Assembly: GCA_027494115.1 (NCBI GenBank)
Contig: JAOSJL010000001.1
Coordinates: 2,937,716-3,001,715 of the forward strand
Direction of reading: 5' to 3'
Origin: Acidimicrobiia bacterium
GTDB lineage: Bacteria > Actinomycetota > Acidimicrobiia > IMCC26256 > JAOSJL01
DNA length: 64,000 nucleotides
Shown here: positions 26,681 to 36,330 of the stretch, in pieces
How positions within the stretch are numbered: the stretch's first letter is position 1
Layout of the letters: each line of letters opens with the position of its first letter
Notes under the pieces: generated by a model
What the model was told of the DNA's origin: nothing
Seen by the model: only the letters and a program-made list of their open reading frames with translations
Databases searched by the model: none
Position numbers and translations under genes: made by a program

Positions 26681-27697
26681 ATGAAGCTCGCCGTCAGCCT
26701 TCCGTACGCAGAAGGTGCCATGTCGACAGCGGAGCTCTTCGAGTTCGTCACACGCGCCGACCAGCTCGGCTACCACTCCGTCTGGGCGGCCGAGGCGTGG
26801 ACATTCGACGCGTTCCAGATGCTCACGGCCCTGATCCCCCACACCGAACAGATCGGTCTCGCCACGGGGATCGCCAACGTCTACTCGCGGACTCCGGCAC
26901 TTCTCGGTCAGTCGATCGCCACGCTCGACACCCTCTCCGACGGTCGCGCGATCCTCGGCCTGGGTACCTCGGGACCTCAGGTGGTGGAGGGTTGGCACGG
27001 CGTTCCGTTCGACCGTCCGATGCAGCGACAGCGGGAGACGATCGAGATCGTCCGCACGATCCTGCGCCGCGAGCGGCTCAACTACGAAGGCGAGATCTAC
27101 AAGCTCGACATGGGCCTCAAGCTGATCAATCATCCGCGTCGCGCCGACGTCCCGATCGTTCTCGCCTCCCTCGGACCCAAGAACGTGGAGCTCACCGCCG
27201 AGTTGGCGGATGGGTGGCTACCCGTTCTCTTCTCTCCCGAGAAGGCCGACAGCGTGTGGAGCGAGCCTCTCGCGGCCGGGCGGGCCAAGCGCGGCGACGA
27301 TCTCGGCGATCTCGAGGTGATCCCCAGCGTCGCATCCGCTGTCACCGACGACCCCGCAATGCTCAAGGGTTTCGCCAAGATGGGCATGGCCCTGTATCTC
27401 GGAGGCATGGGCTCGCGCGAGAAGAACTTCTACAACCAGCTCTTCCGGCGCTACGGCTACGTCGACGAGGCGAAGACGGTGCAGGACCTCTATCTCGACC
27501 GGCAGCGCGAAGAAGCCGTGGCGGCAATCACCGACGAGATGGTCGACGAGGTGTCCGCCATCGGCGACGCCGGATACGTGAAGGAGCGCTTCGCCGCCTA
27601 CGGCGAAGCCGGCGCCTCGGTGATCAACGTGTCACTGATCGCATTCGACCAGGCCTCACGACTCTCCCAACTCGAAGAGCTGGCGGAGTTGGTTTGA
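26681..27697 (+). CDS. LLM-class F420-dependent oxidoreductase
   Basis: This is a 338-residue luciferase-like TIM-barrel enzyme. Typical features are the N-terminal MKLAVSLPYAEGA strand, HSVWAAEAW, LATGIANVYSRTPALLGQSIATLD and GRAILGLGTSGP. The overall form matches the actinobacterial F420-binding branch (as in F420-dependent dehydrogenases), although FMN use cannot be excluded from sequence. AGGAGG lies 7 bases before the ATG. It is transcribed away from the acyl-CoA dehydrogenase and probably under site H; it ends 4 bases before the convergent M20 peptidase. Confidence 0.83.
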   Translation: MKLAVSLPYAEGAMSTAELFEFVTRADQLGYHSVWAAEAWTFDAFQMLTALIPHTEQIGLATGIANVYSRTPALLGQSIATLDTLSDGRAILGLGTSGPQVVEGWHGVPFDRPMQRQRETIEIVRTILRRERLNYEGEIYKLDMGLKLINHPRRADVPIVLASLGPKNVELTAELADGWLPVLFSPEKADSVWSEPLAAGRAKRGDDLGDLEVIPSVASAVTDDPAMLKGFAKMGMALYLGGMGSREKNFYNQLFRRYGYVDEAKTVQDLYLDRQREEAVAAITDEMVDEVSAIGDAGYVKERFAAYGEAGASVINVSLIAFDQASRLSQLEELAELV

Positions 27698-27701
27698 CTC
27701 C

Positions 27702-29051
27702 TCAGCCGAGAAAGTCGCGGACGAGGACGTCCCACATGTCGATGATGAGTCGGAGGGACTCGAGATCGATCCGCTCGTCGTCGCCGTGTGCCATGGTGGC
27801 CATCTTCTCCAGCTCCATCTCACGGGAATAGATCCCGAAGCCGTAGCAGGTTGCGCCGAGAGCACGGAAGTGGCGGGAGTCGGTACCGCCGGGCATCAGC
27901 ATCGGCAGGAGCGACGAGCCTCCGTAGAAGTGGTTCGCCACGCGACCCAGCGAGTCCCACAATGGCGTATCCGCAGGTGACTCGCTGGCCGGGATCGCGA
28001 CGCCGGGGTCGAATTCGACCTGGTCGGCGAGATCGCCCAACGCCTCGTTGATCATCCCCCGCACCGACGCCGGGTCGTCACCGGGCAGCGTACGGATGTC
28101 GAGCTCGATGTCGACGGAGTCGGGGATGACGTTGCGCTTCGTGCCCCCTGACATCACGGTCGGCGTCAGTGTCGTGTGGTTGCACGAGTAGGCCACCTTG
28201 CCGATGGCGGCGGGGAGCGCAGCGCACGTGGCGGCGAGTGTCTCCTCGTCGGTGAGCGGGCCGGTGAGCTCGGGCGGGTAGCCGAAGCCCTCCACGAAGC
28301 TCCGCCAGTGGTCGGACACGCGCGTGGGCGGCTGGTAGGCGTCGAGCCTGCCCAGCACCTCCGCGGCCTTCACGAGGGCGTTGTCGGTTCCGTACGGCAT
28401 CGAACCGTGGCCCGGCGTTCCCGTGACCCGGAGCCGCGAAGCCATGGTGCCCTTCTCGGCAACGAGGACGGGCATGGAAATCGACCCGTCGGCGGCCTCG
28501 ATCGGGAATCCACCCGACTCGGTGATCACGTAGTCGGTGCGGACCGCGTCGGTTTCCCGCTCGACGAGATACTTGGCGCCGTAGAGGCCCGAGGCCTCCT
28601 CATCGGCCACGGCGACGTAGCGCAGCGTGCCCCGCAAAGGGTCGCCGCTCGCAGCGATTCGTTTGATCGCCACGGCCATCGACGCCGTGAGGTTGAACAT
28701 GTCGATGGCACCCCGGCCCCACAACTCGCCATCGACGATCTCGCCGCCGAACGGGTCACGGCTCCAGCGGTCTTCGTTGACCGGGACCACGTCGGTGTGG
28801 CCGAGCAACGTGAGCGTCGGAGCGTTGGGATCGGTGCCCTCGATCGTGGCCACCAGGCTCTCCCGACCGTGGATCGCCGTGTAGCGCTCGATATCGAGGC
28901 CGACCCCTTCGAGGTAGCCAGTGAGGAGGTCGACGTTGCGCGTCTCCTCACCCGAGTCGGGCGTGCCGTCGTTCACGCACCGGTTCCGGATCATCGCCTG
29001 AATCAGCTCGGCGACTTCCCCTACGTCGCTGTCGAGCGCAGCGTCCATCAT
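27702..29051 (-). CDS. M20-family metallopeptidase / deacylase
   Basis: This is a 449-residue di-zinc peptidase or amidohydrolase of the M20 (ArgE/DapE/carboxypeptidase) type. Metal and catalytic motifs are LLGHTDVVPV (His and catalytic Asp), GRGAIDMF (bridging Asp), ADEEASG (Glu-Glu) and a late histidine in MAHGDDERI. The dimerisation domain lies near TGTPGHGSMPYGTDNA. Its start codon overlaps the gltB stop (ATGA at 29048-29051), so it is co-transcribed with glutamate synthase. The substrate is likely a peptide or N-acyl amino acid. Confidence 0.85.
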   Translation of the reverse strand: MMDAALDSDVGEVAELIQAMIRNRCVNDGTPDSGEETRNVDLLTGYLEGVGLDIERYTAIHGRESLVATIEGTDPNAPTLTLLGHTDVVPVNEDRWSRDPFGGEIVDGELWGRGAIDMFNLTASMAVAIKRIAASGDPLRGTLRYVAVADEEASGLYGAKYLVERETDAVRTDYVITESGGFPIEAADGSISMPVLVAEKGTMASRLRVTGTPGHGSMPYGTDNALVKAAEVLGRLDAYQPPTRVSDHWRSFVEGFGYPPELTGPLTDEETLAATCAALPAAIGKVAYSCNHTTLTPTVMSGGTKRNVIPDSVDIELDIRTLPGDDPASVRGMINEALGDLADQVEFDPGVAIPASESPADTPLWDSLGRVANHFYGGSSLLPMLMPGGTDSRHFRALGATCYGFGIYSREMELEKMATMAHGDDERIDLESLRLIIDMWDVLVRDFLG

Positions 29052-32000
29052 CTCGACCCACCTATTGCGACCGCCTGCTCGCGGGCGATACCGGCCACTT
29101 CACCGACGGGTGCGATCCGCCAGAAGTCGCTCACGACGTCGTTCCACCGCTCGAGGAGGTCTGCGGCCCGGGCCGACCCTGTGGACTCGGCGTGCTGTTC
29201 GATCAGGAAGCGCATCTCGCCGTCGTCGTCCGGTCGCGCGGCGTCGACGAGTTGGCGGTTGACCCGAAGAGCCAGATCGCCGTCGGGGTCGTAGACGTAG
29301 GTCTGACCACCGGTCATCCCCGCACCCAGGTTGTCGCCGATCGGACCGAGGATGACGACCGTTCCACCCGTCATGTACTCGCACGCGTGGTCGCCCGTTC
29401 CCTCGACGACGGCCATCGCGCCGCTGTTGCGCACGCAGAAACGCTCACCGACCGCCCCGGCGATGAAGACCTGTCCGCCGGTGGCGCCGTACAACACGGT
29501 GTTCCCCGCCAGAACGGGGTCTCCGGCGTCGTTGTCGGGTGCGCGCACCACGATTCGCCCACCGCCGAGGCCCTTGCCGAGGTAGTCGTTGGCCTCGCCC
29601 GTGAGATCGAGCGTGACGCCGTCGGCGAGGAAGGCGCCGAAACTCTGGCCGGCCGAGCCCGTGAAGCGTGCCGTGACATGGCCCGGTGGGAGATGGCTCC
29701 CCCATTCGAGGCCGATGGCACCGCCGAGAGACGCACTCCACCGTGCGATCCGCGTTGCAGATCGGGTAGTCGAAGGTCGCCTCACGGCCTTCGAAGAGGA
29801 CCCCGAATGCGTCGTCGAGGAGCCGCGCGTCGAGCTCAGATCGGGGCCGTTGTATGTCGACACCACGGACGAAACGCCGTGGTGCGTCGGGCGACGGCGG
29901 TTCGCGCAGCAACGGCGCCAGGTCGAGCGCGCCGGCGTGGGGATCACCTGTGACCCGTTGGCGAAGGAGGTCGACGCGACCGATCGCCTCGTCGAGACTG
30001 CGCAGCCCGATCTCGGCCAGGCGCCGACGGACCTCTTCGGCGATGAACACCATGTAGGTCGCGACACCTTCAGGCGTACCGACGAACTTGGCCCGCAGGT
30101 TCGGCCGCTGGGTCGCGATTCCGGTGGGGCACGTGTCGCGGTGGCAGGCGCGCACCATGATGCACCCCTCGGCGAGCATGGCCGCGGTACCGAACGAGTA
30201 CTCGTCGGCACCGAGCAGCGCAGCGATCACGATGTCGCGGCCGGTCCGGAAGCCTCCATCGACACGGACACGGACGCGGTCGCGCAACTCGTCCTCCATC
30301 AACGTGGCGTGGGCCTCGGCCAGGCCGAGCTCCCACGGCATCCCGGCGTTCTTGATCGAAGAGAGCGGCGAGGCACCGGTGCCACCGTTGTGCCCGGAGA
30401 TCTGCACCGTCTCGGCCAGAGCGCGCACGACCCCCGAGGCGATCGTTCCCACGCCGTTCTCGGCGACGAGCTTCACCGACACCTCGGCGCGCGGGTTGAC
30501 CTGCTTCAGGTCGAAGATGAGCTGTGCCAGGTCCTCGATCGAGTAGATGTCGTGGTGCGGCGGAGGTGAGATCAGCCCGACGCCCGGCTGAGTGTGGCGA
30601 AGGCGTGCGATCTCTCCGCTCACCTTGTGGCCTGGCAACTGGCCGCCCTCGCCGGGCTTGGATCCCTGCGCCACCTTGATGTTGAGCTCGTCGGCGTAGG
30701 CGCAGTACTGGGGCGTCACCCCGAATCGACCGGACGCGATCTGCTTGATCCGGGAGTTGCGATCTCGAGCGGTACCCCTCGTACGGAAACGCGCGGGGTC
30801 CTCTCCACCCTCGCCACAGTTGCTCTTTCCCCCGATCAGATTCATGGCCATCGCCAGCGTCTCGTGTGCCTCTGCCGAGAGCGCGCCGTGTGACATCGCT
30901 CCCGTCGAGAACCGCTGCGTGATCTTCTCGACCGACTCCACCTCATCGAGCGGAAGTGGCTCGTCGACGACCACGAACTCGAGGAGATCGCGGATCTCTG
31001 TGACCGGACGGTCGTTGACCTGCGATGCGAACGCGTCATAGAGGTCGGTGCGACCCTCGTCGACCGCACGTTGCAGCAGATGCGCGGCGGCCACGTCGGC
31101 GGGATCGGCCGGAGGGACGGGCTCGCCGTCGTCGCCGAGGTAGATCACCTTTCCCTGCTCGTCGGCCGAAGCGAGCGGAACGCCCCCCAGCTTCCCGTCG
31201 CTGTCCTTGTTCCGCTTGCCCTTTGCACCATCGGCCGGAACGAGCGCGATCGACCGGTGCAGTGCGTCGACCACGTCGGGGTTGTTGGCGTGGTACTCCC
31301 CGCCCTTGCGGTGCCGGAAGAACCCCGGACTGGTCAACGAGACCTTCTCCGTGTCGAACGCCTCCTCGTGACGGGTGAGAACGTCGGCAGCCAGACGGTC
31401 GAAACCCACGCCGCCGACCACGGAGGCGACGCCACGCATGCACCGCTGCACGACCTCGTCCGACAATCCCAGGGCGTCGAAGATCTGTGCGGAGCGGTAG
31501 CCGTCGATCGTGGAGATCCCCATCTTCGAGAAGATCTTCAGGACACCGTCCTCGAGCGCGGCCTGGTACCGCTTCTGTGCTTCAGCCGCAGGGTGCTCAC
31601 CGAGTTGACCGTCATCGGCCAGCGCGGCGACGGTCTGGAGGGCTGTTCGCGGGCACACGGCGTCGGCACCGAACCCGAGGAGACATGCCACGGAATGCGT
31701 CGCGTGTACGTCGCCGGTGTCGATCACGAGCGATGCCGAGTCGCGCCGGCCCGCGTCGATCAGTGCGTAGTGCATGGCTCCGGTGGCGAGCAACGACGGG
31801 AGGGGAGCCCGCTCGGCATCGACGTCGGCGTCGGAGCACACGATGACGGACGCCCCGGCCTCGACGGCAGCGACGGTCGCGGCCGAGATCCCCTCGAGAG
31901 CAGCTTCCATGCCGCCCGGACCGGCGTCGACCTCGAACGTCGAATCGATCCGGACGCTCGGAAAGGAAGCGTCCGTGCGCAACAGTGCCTCGAGCGCCGA

Positions 32001-33706
32001 CGGGTAGAGGAAGAAGGAGGGAAGCTCCAGGAGTCGCGCAGCTTCCGGTCGCTCGGTCAGGATCGGCTGTCTCGGGCCGAGGCAGGTTCGCAACGACATC
32101 ACGAGGCGCTCACGTAGGTGGTCGATGGCGGGGTTCGAGACCTGGGCGAACCGCTGCTTCAGGAAATTCGTCACCGGGCGCGGGTGGGAGGCCACCGCGG
32201 CGAACGGGACGTCATCACCCATCGAGAACGTGGGCTCCTTGGCGTCGATTGCCATCGGCTTGAGGACCATCGCCACTTCTTCACGGGTGATTCCGTAGGC
32301 GACCTGCTGACGCTGGAATTCGTCCTCGGGGGGACCACCTGGACGGGGACGCCGAGGCTGAAGGGCTGGAGGCCGTCGTCGACCCACTCCTCGTATGGCG
32401 CACGCCCAGCCAACCACGTCTTGATCTGCGCGTCGTACTGCACGCCGCCGGCATCGGGATCGACACAGATCGCCTCGCCGGGACCGAGTCGCCCGCGACG
32501 CACGGAACCGTGACCCTCCGTCGGAACGGCACCGACCTCGGAGGCACACACGACGAAGCCGTCGTCGCAGACCTGGTATCGCATCGGGCGCAGGCCGTTG
32601 CGATCGAGTGAGGCTCCGACGCGTCGGCCGTCGGTGTAGATGAGGGCGGCCGGGCCGTCCCAGGGGTCGCTGAGACACGCGTGGTAACGGAAGAAGTCGC
32701 GCACGCCCGGCGCGAGATCGCGCTGCCCTTCCCACGCTTCGGGAGCGAGCATCGCCACGACATGTCGCGGGTCGCGCCCTGCGCGCGTCAGCAGCTCGAT
32801 GGCGGCGTCGATCTTTCCGGAATCCGAGTCGTGGGGATGGAGCAGTGGCCGGAAGAGACTCTCCTCACCCAGTCCGACTTCTTCGGTTCCGAGGTGATCG
32901 CGCGCCAGCATGCGGTGGTGATTTCCGTCGATCGTGTTGATCTCACCGTTGTGGCAGATCATTCGGAACGGCTGCGCACGTTCCCAGGCCGGAGACGTGT
33001 TGGTCGAGAACCGGCTGTGAAACACCGCCAGCGGCGCGATGTAGTCGTCTGCGGCGAGGTCGGGGTAGAAACCCGCAAGACGTTCACTGGTGACGAGAGC
33101 CTTGTAGTTCACCGTCCGGAAGGACCAGCTCACGAAGTAGTGACGCAGTCCCTCCTTCGCGCAGTGCATCTCCGCGCGGCGGCGGGCCCGGTACGCCCGG
33201 CGTTCGGCTTCCTCGATGTCGACGCCATCGGGGCGCTGGATCACGGCATGGACGATGGCCGGCAGCTCGCTGTGAGCCTGACGGCCGATCTGGGAGTCGT
33301 CGATCGGGACATTGCGGAATCCGATGAGTTTCAGGCCCTCGCCGGCACACGCGGAAGCGATGGCCTGGAGGGCCCCGGAACGCGCGGACTCGCGTTCGCG
33401 GTCGAGAAAGGCCGTCACCACTCCGACCCGGGTGGCATCCACGGAGGCTCCGAGCTCGTCGCGTGCGATCCGCGAGAAGAACTCACCGGGAATGGGCGTG
33501 AGGATGCCCGCTCCGTCACCCGAGATGCCGTCGGCCGCAATCGCGCCCCGATGCTTCACACACGCCAGACCCGTGAGGGCCGCCTGGACGATCGAACGCG
33601 CCGAGGATCCGGACGCGTCGGCGACGAAGCCGATGCCGCAGGAGTCGATCTCGGCACGACGTCGGGCGGGTGTCAGTCCGTCGGTGTTCGCGGGATTCGC
33701 TCGCAC
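29048..33706 (-). CDS. gltB: Glutamate synthase large subunit (two frameshifts)
   Basis: This is ferredoxin/NADPH-type GltB of about 1550 residues, which makes two glutamates from glutamine and 2-oxoglutarate. The short N-terminal propeptide precedes Cys23 (DSCGIGF), the nucleophile of the class II amidotransferase. The central region, the FMN barrel (GGKSNCGEGGEDP, ISGHNGGTGASPLSSIKNAG) and the Fe-S cysteines (CHRDTCPTGIATQ) follow, then the C-terminal beta-helix (GGTVVILGPIGDNLGAGMTGG). One-base shifts near 32330 and 29750 split the frame. The GTG start at 33706 has AGGAG six bases upstream. No small subunit gltD is next to it; an M20 peptidase follows instead. Confidence 0.92.
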
Positions 33707-33852
33707 TGCGTTCTCCTGGAGACGGGGTGGCGAAGCGAGCGTCCCGGAATCCGGGCCGTCGCCGAGCCGTGTGCATGAGGTGGCCGGGGCCCACGATCCG
33801 TGGACCGGCGTGTTGCATCGGTCGGGCGACGCCGGTGTCGCGGCTCGCATTG

Positions 33853-33858
33853 TAGCGT
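33853..33858 (+). promoter_or_regulatory. Candidate -10 element for purK
   Basis: TAGCGT lies eight bases upstream of the purK ATG at 33867, and no ribosome binding site is visible. This fits a leaderless transcript, common in Actinobacteria. The 160-base gap between divergent gltB and purK otherwise shows only the gltB ribosome site. Confidence 0.4.
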
Positions 33859-33866
33859 CGGCTCCG

Positions 33867-34958
33867 ATGCGGCTCGGGATCCTTGGTGGCGGACAACTGG
33901 GACTGATGCTCGCGGAGGCCGCCTCCCTGGTGGGTGTGTCGTGCACACTTCTCGATCCGTCCGGTGACGCACCCGCCGGCCGGGCCGGCGAGCTCCTGGA
34001 GGGCGCCTACGACGATCCGGGCATGCTGGCCACTCTCGCTCGAACGTGCGATGTCGCCACGTACGAGTTCGAGAACGTTCCGGTGACAGCCGCCCGACGT
34101 CTCGCCGAACTCATCCCCACATATCCTCCACCTGTCGCGCTCGAGGTCGCTCCAGGACCGCCTGTCGGAGAAGTCGATGTTCGAACGGCTCGGCATCGCG
34201 ACCCCCGGGTTCGCCCCGGTCGACGGGATCGACGATCTGAGAGGCGCCGTCGAGGCTCTCGGCCTGCCGGTCGTCCTCAAGACACGCCGTGGTGGCTACG
34301 ACGGGAAAGGCCAGGCGGTGCTGCACACCGACGCCGATCTCGGAGCCGCCTGGGAGTCGTTGGGCGGAGTCCCGCTGCTCGCCGAGGAGCACGTGGCGTT
34401 CGAACGGGAGCTGTCGATCCTCGCTGTCGCGGGTGCCGACGGCACGGCCATCTACCCGATCGTGGAGAACACACACGCCGAGGGGATTCTCCGGCGTAGC
34501 GTCGCACCGGCACCCGACCTCTCGGAGGTCGCCGCAGCCCGGGCCGAGCGAGCGGTCCGGGGAATCCTGAAGGAGCTCGACTACCGCGGCGTGATCGCGC
34601 TCGAACTGTTCCAGGTGGGAAACGACGTTCTCGCGAACGAGATGGCCCCCCGGGTCCACAATTCGGGCCACTGGACCATCGAAGGAGCGACCACCAGCCA
34701 GTTCGAGAACCACGTGCGCGCCGTCGTCGGCCTCCCCCTCGGGTCCACCGACATGAGCGGAACAGCCGGGATGGTCAACTGCGTGGGCTCGATGCCCGCT
34801 CCTCGGCCATCCACGCCGTTGCGGACGCGCACCTCCACGACTACGGCAAGGCCCCGCGGCCGGATCGCAAGCTCGGTCACGTCACGGTCACCGCCGCCGA
34901 CCGACCGACGCTCGACGCCCGCCTGCACCGACTCGACGAGGCGATCGAACCAACCTAG
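33867..34958 (+). CDS. purK: 5-(carboxyamino)imidazole ribonucleotide synthase (two frameshifts)
   Basis: PurK is an ATP-grasp enzyme of purine synthesis that carboxylates AIR using bicarbonate. The N-terminal Rossmann-like part begins MRLGILGGGQLGLMLAEAA and contains TYEFENVPV. After a shift near 34148 it continues LQDRLSEKSMFERLGIATPG, the ATP-grasp domain (LKTRRGGYDGKGQAV) and EMAPRVHNSGHWTIEGATTSQFE, a PurK signature. A second shift near 34795 leads to SAIHAVADAHLHDYGKAPRP and a stop at 34956-34958. Joined, the length is normal (about 364 residues). purE is not nearby. Confidence 0.9.
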
Positions 34959-35009
34959 GGGCGACCAGGACCTCGCACCGATCTGTTCGAACCCGAGACC
35001 ACGACGGAC

Positions 35010-35036
35010 ACGGCGGGCACGGAGGGCACGGCGGAC
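35010..35036. repeat. 9-bp tandem repeat, three copies
   Basis: Units ACGGCGGGC, ACGGAGGGC and ACGGCGGAC follow one another in the intergenic region after purK. It is short and GC-rich, and no function is apparent. Confidence 0.55.
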
Positions 35037-35059
35037 GCTGCCGAGTTGCCCTCGGAATC

Positions 35060-35071
35060 TGAACGTGTTTA
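35060..35071. promoter_or_regulatory. Candidate operator with 2-bp spacer (TGAAC-GT-GTTTA)
   Basis: The half-sites are the same as in the nine-site motif but two bases apart, not four. AAC-N2-GTT is the spacing of the mycobacterial KstR box, although the outer bases do not fit KstR well. It lies in the 234-base gap between purK and the LLM gene at 35193. A GGCGG-N6-CCGCC hairpin follows at 35085-35100. Confidence 0.3.
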
Positions 35072-35112
35072 CTTGATTCGATACGGCGGGTCGGACCGCC
35101 GCGGATCACCAC

Positions 35113-35157
35113 TCGTTCACTGACACATCGTTCGCTGGCACATCGTTCGCTGACACG
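35113..35157. repeat. 15-bp tandem repeat, three copies, upstream of the LLM gene
   Basis: The three units are TCGTTCACTGACACA, TCGTTCGCTGGCACA and TCGTTCGCTGACACG. Each carries a GTTCRC half-site resembling one arm of the operator motif found elsewhere. The array ends 35 bases before the ATG at 35193, which places it at or just upstream of the likely promoter or leader. Confidence 0.6.
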
Positions 35158-35192
35158 TACGGGGTCAACCCCCACCACGCCGGGAGGATCAC

Positions 35193-36316
35193 ATGGAGTT
35201 CGGGTTCTTCGCTCAGGGTGCCGTGCCGGAGCCGCTCGCGGCCGTCAATCCCGACCTCGAACACGACCGGCTGATCGAGAGCGTCGAGCTCGCGGTCCGC
35301 ATGGAGGAGTTCGGCTTCAAGTACGCGTGGGCGAGCGAACACCACTTCCTCACCGAGTACTCACACATGGCGAGCCCCGAGGTGTTCTGCTCCTTCGTCG
35401 CTGCGCGCACTCAACGGATACACGTCGGATCGGCGATCATCAACATCACACCGCCGGTCAACCACCCCGCTCGTGTCGCCGAGGTCGTGGCGACTCTCGA
35501 CCACCTCAGCAACGGACGCTTCGAGTTCGGCACCGGGCGCGGCTCCTCCACGACCGAGATGGGTGGCTTCGGCGTGGACGACTGGGACAGCACCCGCGAC
35601 ATGTGGCTGGAGACGATCGCCGAGATCCCGCGCATGTGGCGCGAGAGCCCCTACAGCCACGACGGCACCTTCTTCTCGATGCCCGAGCGTGACATCGTCC
35701 CGAAACTCCACGGCAGCCACCCGCCCATGTGGGTCGCCGCCGGAAATCCGGAGACCTTCGAGGTCGCGGCACGCCACGGCCTGGGTGTGCTCTGCTTCGC
35801 CTTCGGTCCCCGAAGAAGTCGAAGATCCCCGAGGCGGTTCGCGTCTACAAGGAGGCGATCAAGCACGCCGAACCTCCGGGCGACTATGTCAACGACAACA
35901 TCCTCTGCGTCACGAACATGATCTGCACCGAAGACCGCAACGACGCCTTCGAGCTCGCGTCGAAGGTCGGGATGTCGTACTACCACTCGCTCGTCATGAA
36001 GTGGCTCGACACGTTCCCCCGACCGAAGGGTGTTCCCGAGTGGCCCGAGCTCATTCCCGAGCCGTCACCCGAAGACGTCGAGAGGCTGGGTGCCACGGGG
36101 GCTGTCGTGGTGGGAGATCCCGAGGACTGCGCGAAGGGCGTCGAGGTGTACGAGGAGATCGGGGTGGACCAGGTGGTCTTCAGCCCGCTGACGACCCAGA
36201 TCTCCTACGAGGACGCGCTGAGCTCCTTCGAACTGTTCGGCAAGGAGGTCCTGCCCCGCTTCGACACCGACCCGGTTCACCGTACGACACGGATGCGCGA
36301 AGCGGCGCGGCGTTGA
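35193..36316 (+). CDS. LLM-class flavin-dependent oxidoreductase (one frameshift)
   Basis: This is a bacterial-luciferase-like monooxygenase of about 374 residues. The first half shows MEFGFFAQGAV, WASEHHFLTEYSHMASPEVF, HVGSAIINITPPVNHPARVAE and GRFEFGTGRGSS, the LLM flavin-binding barrel. A missing base near 35806 splits the gene; the second frame continues SPKKSKIPEAVRVYKEAIKH and ends AGGAC-independent at 36314-36316. The ATG has GGGAGG seven bases upstream. It lies directly before the D-aminoacylase-like gene with near-overlapping ends, so the two are likely one operon. Confidence 0.82.
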
Positions 36317-36330
36317 CGGACAGAACGACA

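Noticed and set aside
29445..32735. Long open frame of about 1100 codons over gltB, with Arg-rich ends
   Set aside because: Its middle is true GltB, but both ends read out-of-frame DNA because of indels. I merged it with its neighbours into one gltB gene.
35113..35157. CRISPR-like array
   Set aside because: Three 15-base units are directly adjacent with no spacers and no cas genes nearby.
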